Below, in pieces: positions 39,829 through 48,213 of a stretch of 64,000 bases of DNA. Under the pieces are notes generated by a model. That model searched no databases. It saw nothing but the letters and a program-made list of their open reading frames with translations, and had not been told where the DNA came from. The translations under genes were made by a program, and so were the position numbers. The stretch lies in contig CALXDD010000007.1 in the NCBI GenBank assembly GCA_944386985.1, forward strand, positions 1-64,000, given 5' to 3'. The stretch comes from an uncultured Oscillospiraceae bacterium (lineage in GTDB: Bacteria > Bacillota > Clostridia > Oscillospirales > Oscillospiraceae). Numbering within the stretch: position 1 is the stretch's first letter; every line of letters begins with the position of its first letter.

Positions 39829-41190
39829 CTATCTCTTGTTTTTCAGCAAATTCACCAATTGTACCAACCGACCTGCACAGTTTTGTGCAATTTCCGTGGT
39901 CTTGGCCTCCACCATCACCCGGATCAGGGGCTCCGTACCGGAGGCGCGGACCAGCACACGGCCCTCTCCGGCCATGGCCTCCTCCTCCTTCTGACAGGCC
40001 TCCTGAAGGCTCTGGTCAGCCATGATGGCCTCCTTCAGCCCCGGCACATTGTCCAATTTCACGTTCTCCAGCACCTGGGGATACTGGGGGCAGATGCTCA
40101 CCAGTTCACTGGCCTTCTTGCCGCTGCGCTTGAGGATCTGCAAAAACTGCAGGGCGGTGAGCTGACCGTCGCCGGTGGTGGCGTAGTCGGTGAAGATGGT
40201 GTGGCCGGACTGCTCGCCGCCGATGCGGTAGCCGAATTCCAGCATCTTCTCCAGCACGTTCCGGTCCCCCACGGGGGTGCACACCAGACGGATGCCGTTC
40301 TTGTTGCAAAACTCGTGGAGCCCAAGATTGCTCATCACCGTGCCCACAATGGTGCGGCCGGTGAGGGTGCCCTGGTCCTTCATGGCCTTTCCGCAGACGG
40401 CCATGGTCTTGTCGCCGTCAATGACATTGCCCTTCTCGTCGATCATGAGGCACCGGTCCGCGTCGCCGTCGAAGGCCACGCCCAGGTCGTACTCCCCGGC
40501 GGTGACCATGGCGGCCAAACTCTTCAGATGGGTGGAGCCGCAGCGGTCGTTGATGTTGACGCCGTTGGGCTTGCGGTGGATGAAGTCCGCCTCGATGGCA
40601 AAGCCGGAGAAGAGGTCCGGGGCGGTGGCGGCGGCGGCGCCGTTGGCGCAGTCCACCAGGATGCGGAGACCGGAGAGGTCGTCGTCGATGGTGCCCTGGA
40701 GATACTTGATGTACTCGTACTTCAGACTCTTCATGCCGTGGATGCGCTTACCGATATCTCCGCCCTTCAGGTGGATGATGGGATCGTCGGAGAGGATCTT
40801 GGCCTCCACCTTCTCCTCTAAGGCGTCGGAGAGCTTGTAGCCCTGGCCGTTGAAGACCTTGATGCCGTTGTGCTCAAAGGGGTTGTGGCTGGCGGAGATC
40901 ACCACGCCGGCGTCCGCCTCCACCTTCACGGTAAGGTAGGCCACGGCGGGAGTGGGGATGGTGCCGAGAGGCATCACGTCGCCGCCGGCGGAGGTGACAC
41001 CGGCGATGAGGGCGCTCTCCAGCATGTCCGAGGAGATGCGGGTGTCCATGCCGATGGTGATGAGGGGGGCACTGCCCTTCTCCTCCTTCAGCACCTGCGT
41101 CACCGCCTGCCCTACCCGGAAGGCCAGCTCCGCCGTCAGGTTCTCGCCTACAATGCCGCGAATTCCGTCTGTTCCAAATAACTTACCCAT
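39829..41190 (-). CDS. glmM: Phosphoglucosamine mutase GlmM
   Basis: Interconverts glucosamine-6-P and glucosamine-1-P, feeding UDP-GlcNAc for peptidoglycan; 453 residues. N-terminal signature MGKLFGTDGIRGIVGENLTAELAFRVG. The phosphoserine loop is ISASHNPFEHNGIKVFN (serine about 103), the metal loop is DGDADRC (DxDxD) and the sugar loop GGEQSGH. The final phosphate-binding RASGTEPLIRVM is present. All catalytic elements are intact. Confidence 0.97.
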   Translation of the reverse strand: MGKLFGTDGIRGIVGENLTAELAFRVGQAVTQVLKEEKGSAPLITIGMDTRISSDMLESALIAGVTSAGGDVMPLGTIPTPAVAYLTVKVEADAGVVISASHNPFEHNGIKVFNGQGYKLSDALEEKVEAKILSDDPIIHLKGGDIGKRIHGMKSLKYEYIKYLQGTIDDDLSGLRILVDCANGAAAATAPDLFSGFAIEADFIHRKPNGVNINDRCGSTHLKSLAAMVTAGEYDLGVAFDGDADRCLMIDEKGNVIDGDKTMAVCGKAMKDQGTLTGRTIVGTVMSNLGLHEFCNKNGIRLVCTPVGDRNVLEKMLEFGYRIGGEQSGHTIFTDYATTGDGQLTALQFLQILKRSGKKASELVSICPQYPQVLENVKLDNVPGLKEAIMADQSLQEACQKEEEAMAGEGRVLVRASGTEPLIRVMVEAKTTEIAQNCAGRLVQLVNLLKNKR

Positions 41191-41195
41191 GTTGT

Positions 41196-41606
41196 TTACT
41201 CCTCGTTCCCATTGGTATTGTTTCTTATTCTATGTCCAAATTGGTCAAAATTTTCCTTCAAAGCCCGTTCCACGGGGAAAATGGTGGCGATCAGCACGAC
41301 ACACTGCGCCGTTACCAGTATACAGGTCCAAATGCCCACCACGGCAACTGTCCGGCCAAAGACCGGCAGCAGCAGAAGTACACTGACCGGCAGCATGGCA
41401 ATCCCCCACCGCCGCCAGATCCGGCCGCAGACCTGGTGGGCAAAGTCCCATGCCTCCTGGCTGGCCATGGAGCGGCTGGTGCGGTAGCCGTACCAGCTGT
41501 TGATATTTTTAGGAGGATTCTTTTTACATACCATACCGAATCCTACCATAACAGCGGGGATCAACAGCAGAGATACCAGCATAAAAAACCAGAATCCGAT
41601 CTCCAT
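41196..41606 (-). CDS. SdpI family membrane protein
   Basis: 136 residues with three or four hydrophobic segments (about 4-24, 65-85, 90-110). The family motif NINSWYGYRTSRSMASQEAWDFAHQVCGRIW (about 33-63) marks SdpI/YhfL proteins, the immunity protein family of the B. subtilis SDP toxin. A toxin gene is not seen nearby. Start ATG 41606 follows GAGGAGG. It begins 2 bp after the AAA ATPase gene and is the last member of the leftward run. Confidence 0.8.
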   Translation of the reverse strand: MEIGFWFFMLVSLLLIPAVMVGFGMVCKKNPPKNINSWYGYRTSRSMASQEAWDFAHQVCGRIWRRWGIAMLPVSVLLLLPVFGRTVAVVGIWTCILVTAQCVVLIATIFPVERALKENFDQFGHRIRNNTNGNEE

Positions 41607-41607
41607 A

Positions 41608-42354
41608 TCAGTCCTCCTCAAAGAGGTAGTGGAACATCCGCTCCGGGTCCTCCAAAAACCGCCTTGCCAGCTGGTAATGCTCCGTCTCCCGATAGGCCGT
41701 CTCGCCGATGCCATCCTCACTGAGAAGATAGATCCGTGCCCCAGGATAGGCCATCAGCATAGGGGAGTGGGTGGCGATGATGAACTGGGAGTCCCTCTCC
41801 ACCAGCCGGTGCATCTCCCCCAGAAGGGTCAGCTGCCGGGAGGGGGACAACGCCGCCTCCGGCTCGTCCAAAAGGTAAAGTCCCTGCCCGCCGAAGCGGT
41901 TTTGCACCAGGGCGAGAAAGCTCTCCCCGTGGGACTGGGCGTGGAGAGACACGCCGCCGTAGCTGTCGATGAGGCGGGGACTGAAGGAGGGCGCCTCGTC
42001 CATCTCGTCGATGTTGGTGGCTACGTTGTAGAAGCTCTCCGCCCGCAGGAAAAATCCGTCCCGGGGATAGCGCCGCTTAGCCACGGTGAGATACTCCCCC
42101 AGCTGGGAGTGGGTTTCCCTGGTGGAGAAGGTGAAGTTCCGGGTGCCGCCCTCGGCATTGAAGCCGCACGCCACGGCGATGGCCTCTAAGAGAGTGGACT
42201 TTCCGCTGCCGTTCTCTCCCACCAGGAAGGTCACCGGCGCGTTCAGCGCAAGGCGGTGGGTCTGGAGCCACCGCACCGCCGGGATGGCGCTGAGATAGCT
42301 GCCCTCAGGCAGCTCCCGGCGGAGGAACACACTGTCGAGGTAGCGTCCCGCCAT
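41608..42354 (-). CDS. AAA family ATPase (ABC-type predicted ATPase, COG3910-like)
   Basis: 248-residue soluble ATPase. Walker A VGENGSGKSTLLEAIAVACG (about 44-63), ABC-like signature region SHGESFLALVQNRF (about 138), Walker B GLYLLDEPEAALSP (about 156) and the switch histidine in IIATHSPMLMAYPGA. These single-gene ATPases are widespread and poorly understood; roles in nucleic acid maintenance or defence have been proposed for relatives. It lies 1 bp from ruvB in the same operon. Confidence 0.82.
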   Translation of the reverse strand: MAGRYLDSVFLRRELPEGSYLSAIPAVRWLQTHRLALNAPVTFLVGENGSGKSTLLEAIAVACGFNAEGGTRNFTFSTRETHSQLGEYLTVAKRRYPRDGFFLRAESFYNVATNIDEMDEAPSFSPRLIDSYGGVSLHAQSHGESFLALVQNRFGGQGLYLLDEPEAALSPSRQLTLLGEMHRLVERDSQFIIATHSPMLMAYPGARIYLLSEDGIGETAYRETEHYQLARRFLEDPERMFHYLFEED

Positions 42355-42355
42355 G

Positions 42356-43414
42356 CTATAAGCTCAGCTGGTCCATGGCCCCGCCGGGGACGCTGAGACC
42401 AAGATGCTCATAGGCCTTGTGGGTGACGCACCGGCCCCGGGGGGTCCGGGTCAGGAACCCGATCTGCATGAGGTAGGGCTCGTACACGTCCTCCAACGTC
42501 ACCGACTCCTCATTGATGGTAGCGGCCAGAGTCTCCAGGCCCACAGGACCGCCGCCGTAGTATTGGATGATGGCGGAAATCATCCGCCGGTCAATGTTGT
42601 CAAGGCCCAGGTAGTCCACCTCCAGAGCGGTAAGGGCCGCGTTGGCCACCTCCTTGGTGATAACGCCGTCAGCCTTTACCTGGGCGAAGTCCCGGACTCT
42701 TCGGAGCATCCGGTTGGCAATGCGGGGGGTACCCCGGCTGCGCCTTGCGATCTCCATGGCCCCGTCGGGCTCGATGGGGGCGTTCAGAATCCCGGCGGAC
42801 CGGGTGACGATGAGAGCCAGTTCTTCCGGGGTGTAGAGCTCCAGCCGCAGGGTGACGCCGAACCGGTCCCGAAGGGGAGCGGAGAGCTGTCCCGCCCGGG
42901 TGGTGGCCCCGATGAGGGTGAATTTGGGCAGATCCAGCCGGATGGAGTTGGCGGAGGGACCCTTGCCGATGATGATATCGATGGCGAAGTCCTCCATAGC
43001 GGGATACAGCACCTCCTCCACCTGGCGGTTGAGGCGGTGGATCTCATCCACAAAGAGGATGTCGTTTTCGCTTAAGTTGGTCAGCAGCGCCGCCAGATCT
43101 CCCGCCTTTTCAATGGCGGGGCCGGAGGTGATGCGGACATTGACCCCCATCTCATTGGCGATGATGCCGGAGAGGGTGGTTTTGCCCAGGCCCGGAGGGC
43201 CGTGGAGCAGCACATGGTCCAGAGGCTCATTGCGCATCTTGGCCGCCTGGATAAACACCTCTAAATTTTCCTTGGCCTTCTCCTGGCCGATGTACTCCCG
43301 AAGGGTTTTGGGCCGCAGGGAGTACTCCCCCTCGTCCTCCCGGGTGAGGGAGGTGGTAACCAGGGGCTCGTAGGGTTCGTTTTCAAATTCCGTGTTGGAA
43401 AAATCAATTGCCAT
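42356..43414 (-). CDS. ruvB: Holliday junction branch migration helicase RuvB
   Basis: AAA+ motor of the RuvAB complex, 352 residues. Walker [15 protein letters not shown] (about 68-81), Walker [17 protein letters not shown], sensor 1 [19 protein letters not shown] (arginine finger) and a C-terminal winged helix ending [23 protein letters not shown]. Unlike the usual direct ruvA-ruvB order, five small genes lie between ruvA and ruvB here. Confidence 0.97.
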   Translation of the reverse strand: MAIDFSNTEFENEPYEPLVTTSLTREDEGEYSLRPKTLREYIGQEKAKENLEVFIQAAKMRNEPLDHVLLHGPPGLGKTTLSGIIANEMGVNVRITSGPAIEKAGDLAALLTNLSENDILFVDEIHRLNRQVEEVLYPAMEDFAIDIIIGKGPSANSIRLDLPKFTLIGATTRAGQLSAPLRDRFGVTLRLELYTPEELALIVTRSAGILNAPIEPDGAMEIARRSRGTPRIANRMLRRVRDFAQVKADGVITKEVANAALTALEVDYLGLDNIDRRMISAIIQYYGGGPVGLETLAATINEESVTLEDVYEPYLMQIGFLTRTPRGRCVTHKAYEHLGLSVPGGAMDQLSL

Positions 43415-43432
43415 GGATTCACTCCTTTGCCT

Positions 43433-44575
43433 TTACCACAGCTTGGCAGGCAGTTCCTCGATTGTCAAGCCCATCTGACAGCAGATCGTCTCCAGTTCAG
43501 GGCGGAAGGCCCGGCTGCGCAGATCGCCTGGATATTCGCTGCAGTAGGGCGCATTGCTCCCCAGCGCAACGCTCTTTTCCAGAGGGGCGCGCGCAGTGAA
43601 GATGTCTCCTCTTACACCCCAGTTTCTGAATCGATCACAGTAGGGCGGCGGCTCGGCTCCCTCCAATTCCCGGTAGATGGGGCCGCACTGGAAAACCACG
43701 GAGGGCGTCTCCCGCCAGGGGACGGCCCGGCCATACCGGATGGGATAATCCGTCTCCCCCGCGCCCAAAGGCAGATTGCCCACGACAGAGTAGTCCCCCA
43801 CTGTCAGGTGAAAGTCCTCCAGATAGAAGGACGGCAGAAGAGGCAGCGTTTGCAGCTCCTCCGGCGTCAGATTCGGGTCATAGGTGAGGATGCGGTAGGG
43901 CGCCACCAGTAGGGGCCTTGTCCCCTGGAGTACGTCCCAGAAGGGCTTTTTGGCCTTTTTCCAGGCCCGCACATCCTGCAAAATGCGGCCGTAGCCAAAT
44001 TCCCGCCGCCCCAGAGGAAACCGGAAGAAGTCCCCCTCCCGGTAGGTCCGCTTCTGGGGACCGCTCTGAAGCAGGGCGGCCAGTTCCGCCCGGTCCTCCG
44101 GGGTGGTCTCCGTCCCCCAGCGGGCGGCCCAGTCCAGAAAGCCGGACAGATCTTCCGGGACCCCCTCCCGGTCCAGAGCGGCGTCGTAGTACGTCCGTTT
44201 GGAGGGAACATGCTCCAGAGACAGCTGGCGCTGTCCGCTCCAGAAACGCAGATACATCCCCAGCGACTTTCGCTCCAGGTCGTAGAGCGAGATGGGCCGG
44301 GGCTTGCCCTTTCCGCCGCGGGGCAGTAGTTTGCCCCGCCCCTCCAGCGTCTCCTCCGCCAGCTCGCGTTCCTCATACATATGGGGAGAAACGATCAGCG
44401 CCTTGCACAAAACGCCCCCTTGAAACGCGGCCCAGCACTCCGTCTCCGGCGCGCTGTCCGCTTTGGGAAACCGTCCCCACTCCCAGTCCTCTCCCACCGG
44501 CGTCAGCCCCATGGCGGCCCGCTGGGTGTTGGTCAGCTGAATGGAGGGGGCTCCAACAGAAAAATCAATTGCCAT
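43433..44575 (-). CDS. Uncharacterised protein with Imm26-like domain
   Basis: 380 residues, soluble. The middle (about 175-300) starts REGDFFRFPLGRREFGYGRIL and ends in a strand-rich region, resembling the Imm26 immunity-protein family of polymorphic toxin systems. The N-terminal 150 residues and the last 80 are not recognised. The first six residues, MAIDFS, and the surrounding bases are the same as at the ruvB start. No matching toxin is visible, so an immunity role is a guess. Confidence 0.5.
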   Translation of the reverse strand: MAIDFSVGAPSIQLTNTQRAAMGLTPVGEDWEWGRFPKADSAPETECWAAFQGGVLCKALIVSPHMYEERELAEETLEGRGKLLPRGGKGKPRPISLYDLERKSLGMYLRFWSGQRQLSLEHVPSKRTYYDAALDREGVPEDLSGFLDWAARWGTETTPEDRAELAALLQSGPQKRTYREGDFFRFPLGRREFGYGRILQDVRAWKKAKKPFWDVLQGTRPLLVAPYRILTYDPNLTPEELQTLPLLPSFYLEDFHLTVGDYSVVGNLPLGAGETDYPIRYGRAVPWRETPSVVFQCGPIYRELEGAEPPPYCDRFRNWGVRGDIFTARAPLEKSVALGSNAPYCSEYPGDLRSRAFRPELETICCQMGLTIEELPAKLW

Positions 44576-44608
44576 AGGTTCACTTCCTGTCTTTTGGTCC
44601 TGTTTGCC

Positions 44609-45136
44609 TCAGGGCAAGTCGTACAGGATATTACAGCTGGGATACGAATCTTCTTCCCTTTCCGGAAGATCCATCCCGAAGGCGGTGAAAAATACCCGGG
44701 GCGGCTGGACGCTGAAGACCTCTACCAGCTGGTCTGTGGCGGCCAGTACATAGTGGCGGCCGTGAGTCTCCAGCTCCTCCCCGTTCAGAAACTGACGGAG
44801 ACGCCAGTTGAAGTAGTTGGTATACCGGCAGGAGAAGGCCCAGAACTTTGGCCGGGATACCCCTGCCTTTTCTGCCAGCAGCATCAATTTGTCGTCCTGG
44901 AATACGTCGAGAGGCGTAACCCGCAGTCCATTAAAGGCCCCGGAGAATACCACCTGCATTTCATAGGTCCTGGGATGGAGATTGTCCCCGTTCCGAAACA
45001 CCAGTACCAGTCCCCGCTCATCGAAGTGGAGGCCGTCAAAGTAGTGGCCGCATTCCGGCAGGTGGGGAGAGAGCGTCAGAAGCTCCACCTCCAACCGGGG
45101 GTCCCGCTCCTCTCCGTCAAAATAGGTGATATCCAT
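44609..45136 (-). CDS. Conserved hypothetical protein
   Basis: 175 residues, soluble, without a recognised domain. It opens MDITYFDGEERDPRLEVELLTLSPHLP and contains THGRHYVLAATDQLVEVFS. It has a strong ribosome binding site (GAGGAGG) before ATG 45136. It sits in a leftward series of small accessory genes between ruvA and ruvB; coding quality (codon bias, spacing) is good. Confidence 0.65.
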   Translation of the reverse strand: MDITYFDGEERDPRLEVELLTLSPHLPECGHYFDGLHFDERGLVLVFRNGDNLHPRTYEMQVVFSGAFNGLRVTPLDVFQDDKLMLLAEKAGVSRPKFWAFSCRYTNYFNWRLRQFLNGEELETHGRHYVLAATDQLVEVFSVQPPRVFFTAFGMDLPEREEDSYPSCNILYDLP

Positions 45137-45160
45137 GGTGAGCCTCCTCATCCGGTCCTC

Positions 45161-45481
45161 TTATGGTCTCCGAAAGCGGTTTTCGGTGTTCATATAGATC
45201 ACGCCGCCAAAACACACCGCCAGAAACAGCCCCAGGCCCAGCCAGAGAAGCCATATCCGGTCCAGCAGAGCGCTCAGGGCTATTGGAATCCAGGTCCCCG
45301 CCAGGGCGAACATCAGCTTGCCCATGCAGCGGCAGAGGGTCTTCTCGTCGTATTTGGCCTTTTCTTCTTTGGAGGCGGTGTTGTACCCGGCGATGAGGAA
45401 GGCCCCCTTCCCCCGGGAAAATACCATGCCCAGAAGCAAAAACACCAAGATCATACTGAAGTGAATGGCCAGCAGCATCAA
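45161..45481 (-). CDS. DUF3784 domain-containing membrane protein
   Basis: 106 residues with three membrane helices (about 3-24, 55-73, 78-95) around a charged loop containing AGYNTASKEEKAKYDEKTLCRCMGK, the characteristic DUF3784 stretch. Function unknown. It follows the 55-residue membrane peptide gene by 12 bp. Confidence 0.82.
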   Translation of the reverse strand: MMLLAIHFSMILVFLLLGMVFSRGKGAFLIAGYNTASKEEKAKYDEKTLCRCMGKLMFALAGTWIPIALSALLDRIWLLWLGLGLFLAVCFGGVIYMNTENRFRRP

Positions 45482-45493
45482 AATCCGCCCCCT

Positions 45494-45661
45494 CTATCCG
45501 TGGACCAAAAAGAAATAGATCACATACACCCAGCTGAGCAGGCCGTGCACAATGGCCCAGCCGATAGAGTGCCAGTTCACATAGGAGATCACCATGGCGA
45601 GACAGGTGCCGAAGGTGATGCCCTTCTTGATGATGGTCCTGCTCTTGCTCCCCTGTTCCAT
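45494..45661 (-). CDS. Small membrane protein (55 aa), unnamed
   Basis: A short gene with AAAGGGGAG 4 bp before ATG 45661. The product has a basic N-terminus (MEQGSKSRTIIKKG) and two hydrophobic stretches (TFGTCLAMVISYV and IGWAIVHGLLSWVYVIYFFLV) ending VHG. Its stop is 12 bp before the DUF3784 start, with tight spacing on both sides. Small proteins of this look (two-helix hairpins) accompany DUF3784 genes. No function is known to me. Confidence 0.7.
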   Translation of the reverse strand: MEQGSKSRTIIKKGITFGTCLAMVISYVNWHSIGWAIVHGLLSWVYVIYFFLVHG

Positions 45662-45673
45662 AGCGCTCCCCTT

Positions 45674-46186
45674 TCATTCCCCGCCGCGCCGCATCTGGGC
45701 GGCGATCCAATCCGCCGCCGCACCGGGCGCAAGGTTGTCGGTGCAGAGCTTCCGGGCCTCTACCTGCCCATAGAGGGGCAGATAGGCGAGGCTCCGCTCC
45801 ACGGCTCCCGGCTCCCGCCGGCCGGCGGCGACGTCCCGCTCCACCCGCCGCCGCAGGGCCTCCGGGGAGGCCAGCAGCACAAAGCGCTGTACTTCCACAT
45901 TACTGAGGGGCAGACGGCGGCAGATCTCATCCCAGATCTCCTGCTGGTGGAGGACCCATCCGAAGATCACATTTTCCAGGGCCTCGCAGGCGAGAAACCG
46001 GGTGAGTATGGCGCAGATGTTGTCCAGCACCATGGTCTTCGTCTCCTCGCTGACGGTAAAGGGGCGCATGTTCCAGCACCAGTCTCCGTCCAGGTAGGCC
46101 CCGGGCTGCAGCCGCTCCAAAAGGGCGCTGCAGACGGCGCTTTTTCCCACCCCCATGGGGCCGCCCACCAAAATCAGCCGTTTCAC
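45674..46186 (-). CDS. P-loop kinase-like AAA protein
   Basis: 170 residues. Walker A LVGGPMGVGKSAVCSAL (about 5-21), the lid-type region RRVERDVAAGRREPGAVERSL and a central acidic DGDWCW. The shape is that of small nucleotide or shikimate-kinase-like P-loop kinases. Substrate unknown. Translation starts at GTG 46186, whose bases overlap the ruvA stop (CCGTGA), so it is coupled to ruvA. Confidence 0.75.
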   Translation of the reverse strand: MKRLILVGGPMGVGKSAVCSALLERLQPGAYLDGDWCWNMRPFTVSEETKTMVLDNICAILTRFLACEALENVIFGWVLHQQEIWDEICRRLPLSNVEVQRFVLLASPEALRRRVERDVAAGRREPGAVERSLAYLPLYGQVEARKLCTDNLAPGAAADWIAAQMRRGGE

Positions 46187-46791
46187 GGCTTCATCATCTT
46201 TTTCAAAGCCTGGCGGATAATCTGCTCCAGGCTCTGCTCCATGTCCACATCCTTGAGCGCGATGTTGATCTCGCTCTGGGAATAGCCCAGCACCGCCAGG
46301 GCGGCGCTGGCCTCGGAGAGCTTGTTCTGAGGAATCACCGTAAGGCCCGGCCCGGCGGACACCGTGCCGCCGCCGGAGATCACCGTCTGACCCTTGGCCA
46401 GCTTGTCCTTCAGCTCCAGGATCACCCGCTGGGCGATCTTCTTGCCCACGCCCTGGGCGCAGGTAAGAGCCTTCTCGTCCCCGGTGATGATGCTGAGGGC
46501 CAGATTGGCCGGAGTGGAGGCGGAGAGAATGCTGAGAGCCGCCTTTGGTCCCACGCCGCTGACGGAAATCAGCTGCTGGAAGAGATTCAGCTCCTCCTGG
46601 GTGGCAAAGCCGTACAGCTCCATGGCGTCCTCCCGGACATTGAGGTAGGTGTAGAGCTTCCCCTTGTCCCCCTTTTTCAGGCCGGACAGGGTGTAGGTGG
46701 TGGTGCGGCAGGCGTAGCCAACGCCGCCGCAGTCGATGACGGCCAGGTAGGGTTCCACATGGGCCACCGTGCCGTTGAGATAATAAAACAT
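46183..46791 (-). CDS. ruvA: Holliday junction branch migration protein RuvA
   Basis: Tetrameric junction-binding partner of RuvB, 202 residues. N-terminal OB fold (MFYYLNGTVAHVEPYLAVIDCGGVGYAC), acidic pin (about ED at 54-55), tandem HhH motifs (LISVSGVGPKAALSILS and AQGVGKKIAQRVILELKDKL) and domain III that contacts RuvB at the C-terminus (IALKDVDMEQSLEQIIRQALKKM). It is followed by accessory genes rather than ruvB. Confidence 0.96.
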   Translation of the reverse strand: MFYYLNGTVAHVEPYLAVIDCGGVGYACRTTTYTLSGLKKGDKGKLYTYLNVREDAMELYGFATQEELNLFQQLISVSGVGPKAALSILSASTPANLALSIITGDEKALTCAQGVGKKIAQRVILELKDKLAKGQTVISGGGTVSAGPGLTVIPQNKLSEASAALAVLGYSQSEINIALKDVDMEQSLEQIIRQALKKMMKP

Positions 46792-46827
46792 AGGGTTCCT
46801 CCGTCAGCCGCTCCCAAAAGGCGGCGC

Positions 46828-47259
46828 TCATTCCTTTATAAGATACCAGAATTCTCCGCTATAATAGAGATCCATGACGCACTCCAAAAGCCGGTCCGCA
46901 GCATCCAGAAACCCGTTCAGCTTCGCCATGCGGTAGCCATAGCTTTCATCCATAATCGTCAGAGTGCTGCCGGCATATTCCTCCAGGAAGGTTTCCAGTG
47001 TCATCTTCCTGCCGGTAAACTCACCGCAGTTGCCGCAGAGAACATGGGGATAGTCCATCACATAGACATAGGAGGACTCCATGTCCACCCCGGTGATCTC
47101 CACGTCTCCCTCCACCTGACCAAAGGGCTCCGACGTGCGCACATAGCCGTAGGAGGTGATCAGGCGCAAAGTATCCCCTTCCGCCTGCATCTTCAGAATA
47201 TGGGCGTCATGGAGGCTGTAGGGCAGATCGGGAATAGGATTTTTCACAATGCTCTGCAT
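46828..47259 (-). CDS. Conserved hypothetical protein between ruvC and ruvA
   Basis: 143 residues, soluble, with a CGNC pair near residue 79. Patterns such as SLHDAHILKMQAEGDTLRL and VEGDVEITGVDMESSYVYVMD suggest a small beta-rich fold, but no family is recognised. ATG 47259 has AGGTGAG 5 bp upstream, overlapping the ruvC stop region. Accessory gene inside the ruv cluster. Confidence 0.6.
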   Translation of the reverse strand: MQSIVKNPIPDLPYSLHDAHILKMQAEGDTLRLITSYGYVRTSEPFGQVEGDVEITGVDMESSYVYVMDYPHVLCGNCGEFTGRKMTLETFLEEYAGSTLTIMDESYGYRMAKLNGFLDAADRLLECVMDLYYSGEFWYLIKE

Positions 47260-47264
47260 AGGGC

Positions 47265-47786
47265 TCACCTGGTGTCGTATTTCTTCGGATCAAAGACCCG
47301 GTCGGTGTTGAGAAGACTGGTGGCGCTGCGGGCGTGGCAGAGGGCCAGGGCCAGAGCGTCGGCGGCGTCGTCGGGCCGAGGGATCTCCTTCATTTTCAAA
47401 AGGCGCTGGGTCATCAGCATCACCTGCCGCTTTTCCGCCTTGCCGTAGCCCACCACCGCCTGCTTCACCTGCATGGGAGTATACTCATATACCGGGATTC
47501 CCGCCCGCTCCAGCTCCAGGAGGATCACCCCGCGGCCATGGGCCACGGCGATGCCGGTGGTGATGTTTTTGGAAAAGAACAGCTCCTCCACCGAGGCCTC
47601 GTCGGGCCTCAGCTGGGTAAGAAGGCTGGACATGTCCTCGCTGATCTGCCACAGGCGGCTGGAGAGGGGGATGCCCGGCGGAGTGGTGATCACCCCGTAG
47701 CGCAGCAGCTGCTGCCGTCCCCGGTCCGCCTCCACCAGACCGAAGCCGATGGTAGCCACGCCGGGATCGATGCCTAAAATGCGCAT
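47265..47786 (-). CDS. ruvC: Crossover junction endodeoxyribonuclease RuvC
   Basis: Holliday junction resolvase, 173 residues. The four acidic active-site residues are all present: D in LGIDPG (residue 6), E in SVEELFF (about 66), and two D in RPDDAADALALAL (about 138-142). Start ATG 47786 follows GAGGAGG. It is the first gene of the leftward ruv region. Confidence 0.96.
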   Translation of the reverse strand: MRILGIDPGVATIGFGLVEADRGRQQLLRYGVITTPPGIPLSSRLWQISEDMSSLLTQLRPDEASVEELFFSKNITTGIAVAHGRGVILLELERAGIPVYEYTPMQVKQAVVGYGKAEKRQVMLMTQRLLKMKEIPRPDDAADALALALCHARSATSLLNTDRVFDPKKYDTR

Positions 47787-47943
47787 AGGGTCCTCCTCTG
47801 CCAAATAGTGTTATCATTCTAACAGATGTTCGGCAAAAAGGCAATAAGCCCCGGGACGGCGGGGGACTTTTTGTCTTCTGCCGCCCCGGGGCCGGTTTTA
47901 AGCTATGGGACAAGAGGGAAAAATATCTCCGGAATTTTGGGTG

Positions 47944-47972
47944 TTGTAATTTGAGAAGGACTGTGCTATACT
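47944..47972 (+). promoter_or_regulatory. Promoter of the SRP RNA gene
   Basis: TTGTAA (47944-47949), 17-bp spacer, TATACT (47967-47972); start predicted near 47979. Confidence 0.65.
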
Positions 47973-47984
47973 ATTTCCGCTATT

Positions 47985-48140
47985 GAGGAAGATCCTCCGC
48001 AAGCATTCCCGTTGAGGAGCCGGTCTCGCGCAATGGATGCCCGTGAACCATGTCAGGCGGGGAACCGAGCAGCATTAAGCGGAACACCATGTGCCGCGAG
48101 GAAGCCGATTCTGAGGGGATGCTTGCGGAGGGTTTTCCTC
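47985..48140 (+). ncRNA. ffs: Signal recognition particle RNA (small bacterial type)
   Basis: The conserved helix 8 and apical loop that bind Ffh are readable: GTCAGGCGGGGAACCGAGCAGCATTAAG (48052-48079, in two parts GTCAGGCGGGGAA and GAGCAGCATTAAG). The ends pair in a long helix: CCTCCGCAAGCATTCCC (47994-48010) with GGGGATGCTTGCGGAGG (48115-48131), extended by AGGAA/TTCCT. A CTCTTTT run after the helix serves as terminator. It is longer than the roughly 100-nt minimal form but has no Alu domain. The gene precedes dnaX, a common place in Firmicutes. Confidence 0.85.
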
Positions 48141-48213
48141 TTTTGTGTGTGGAAGGGACGTGATGGGATCATGTCCCTCTTTTTCCATATTCTGCTGAAA
48201 AGGAGTGGCTGTC

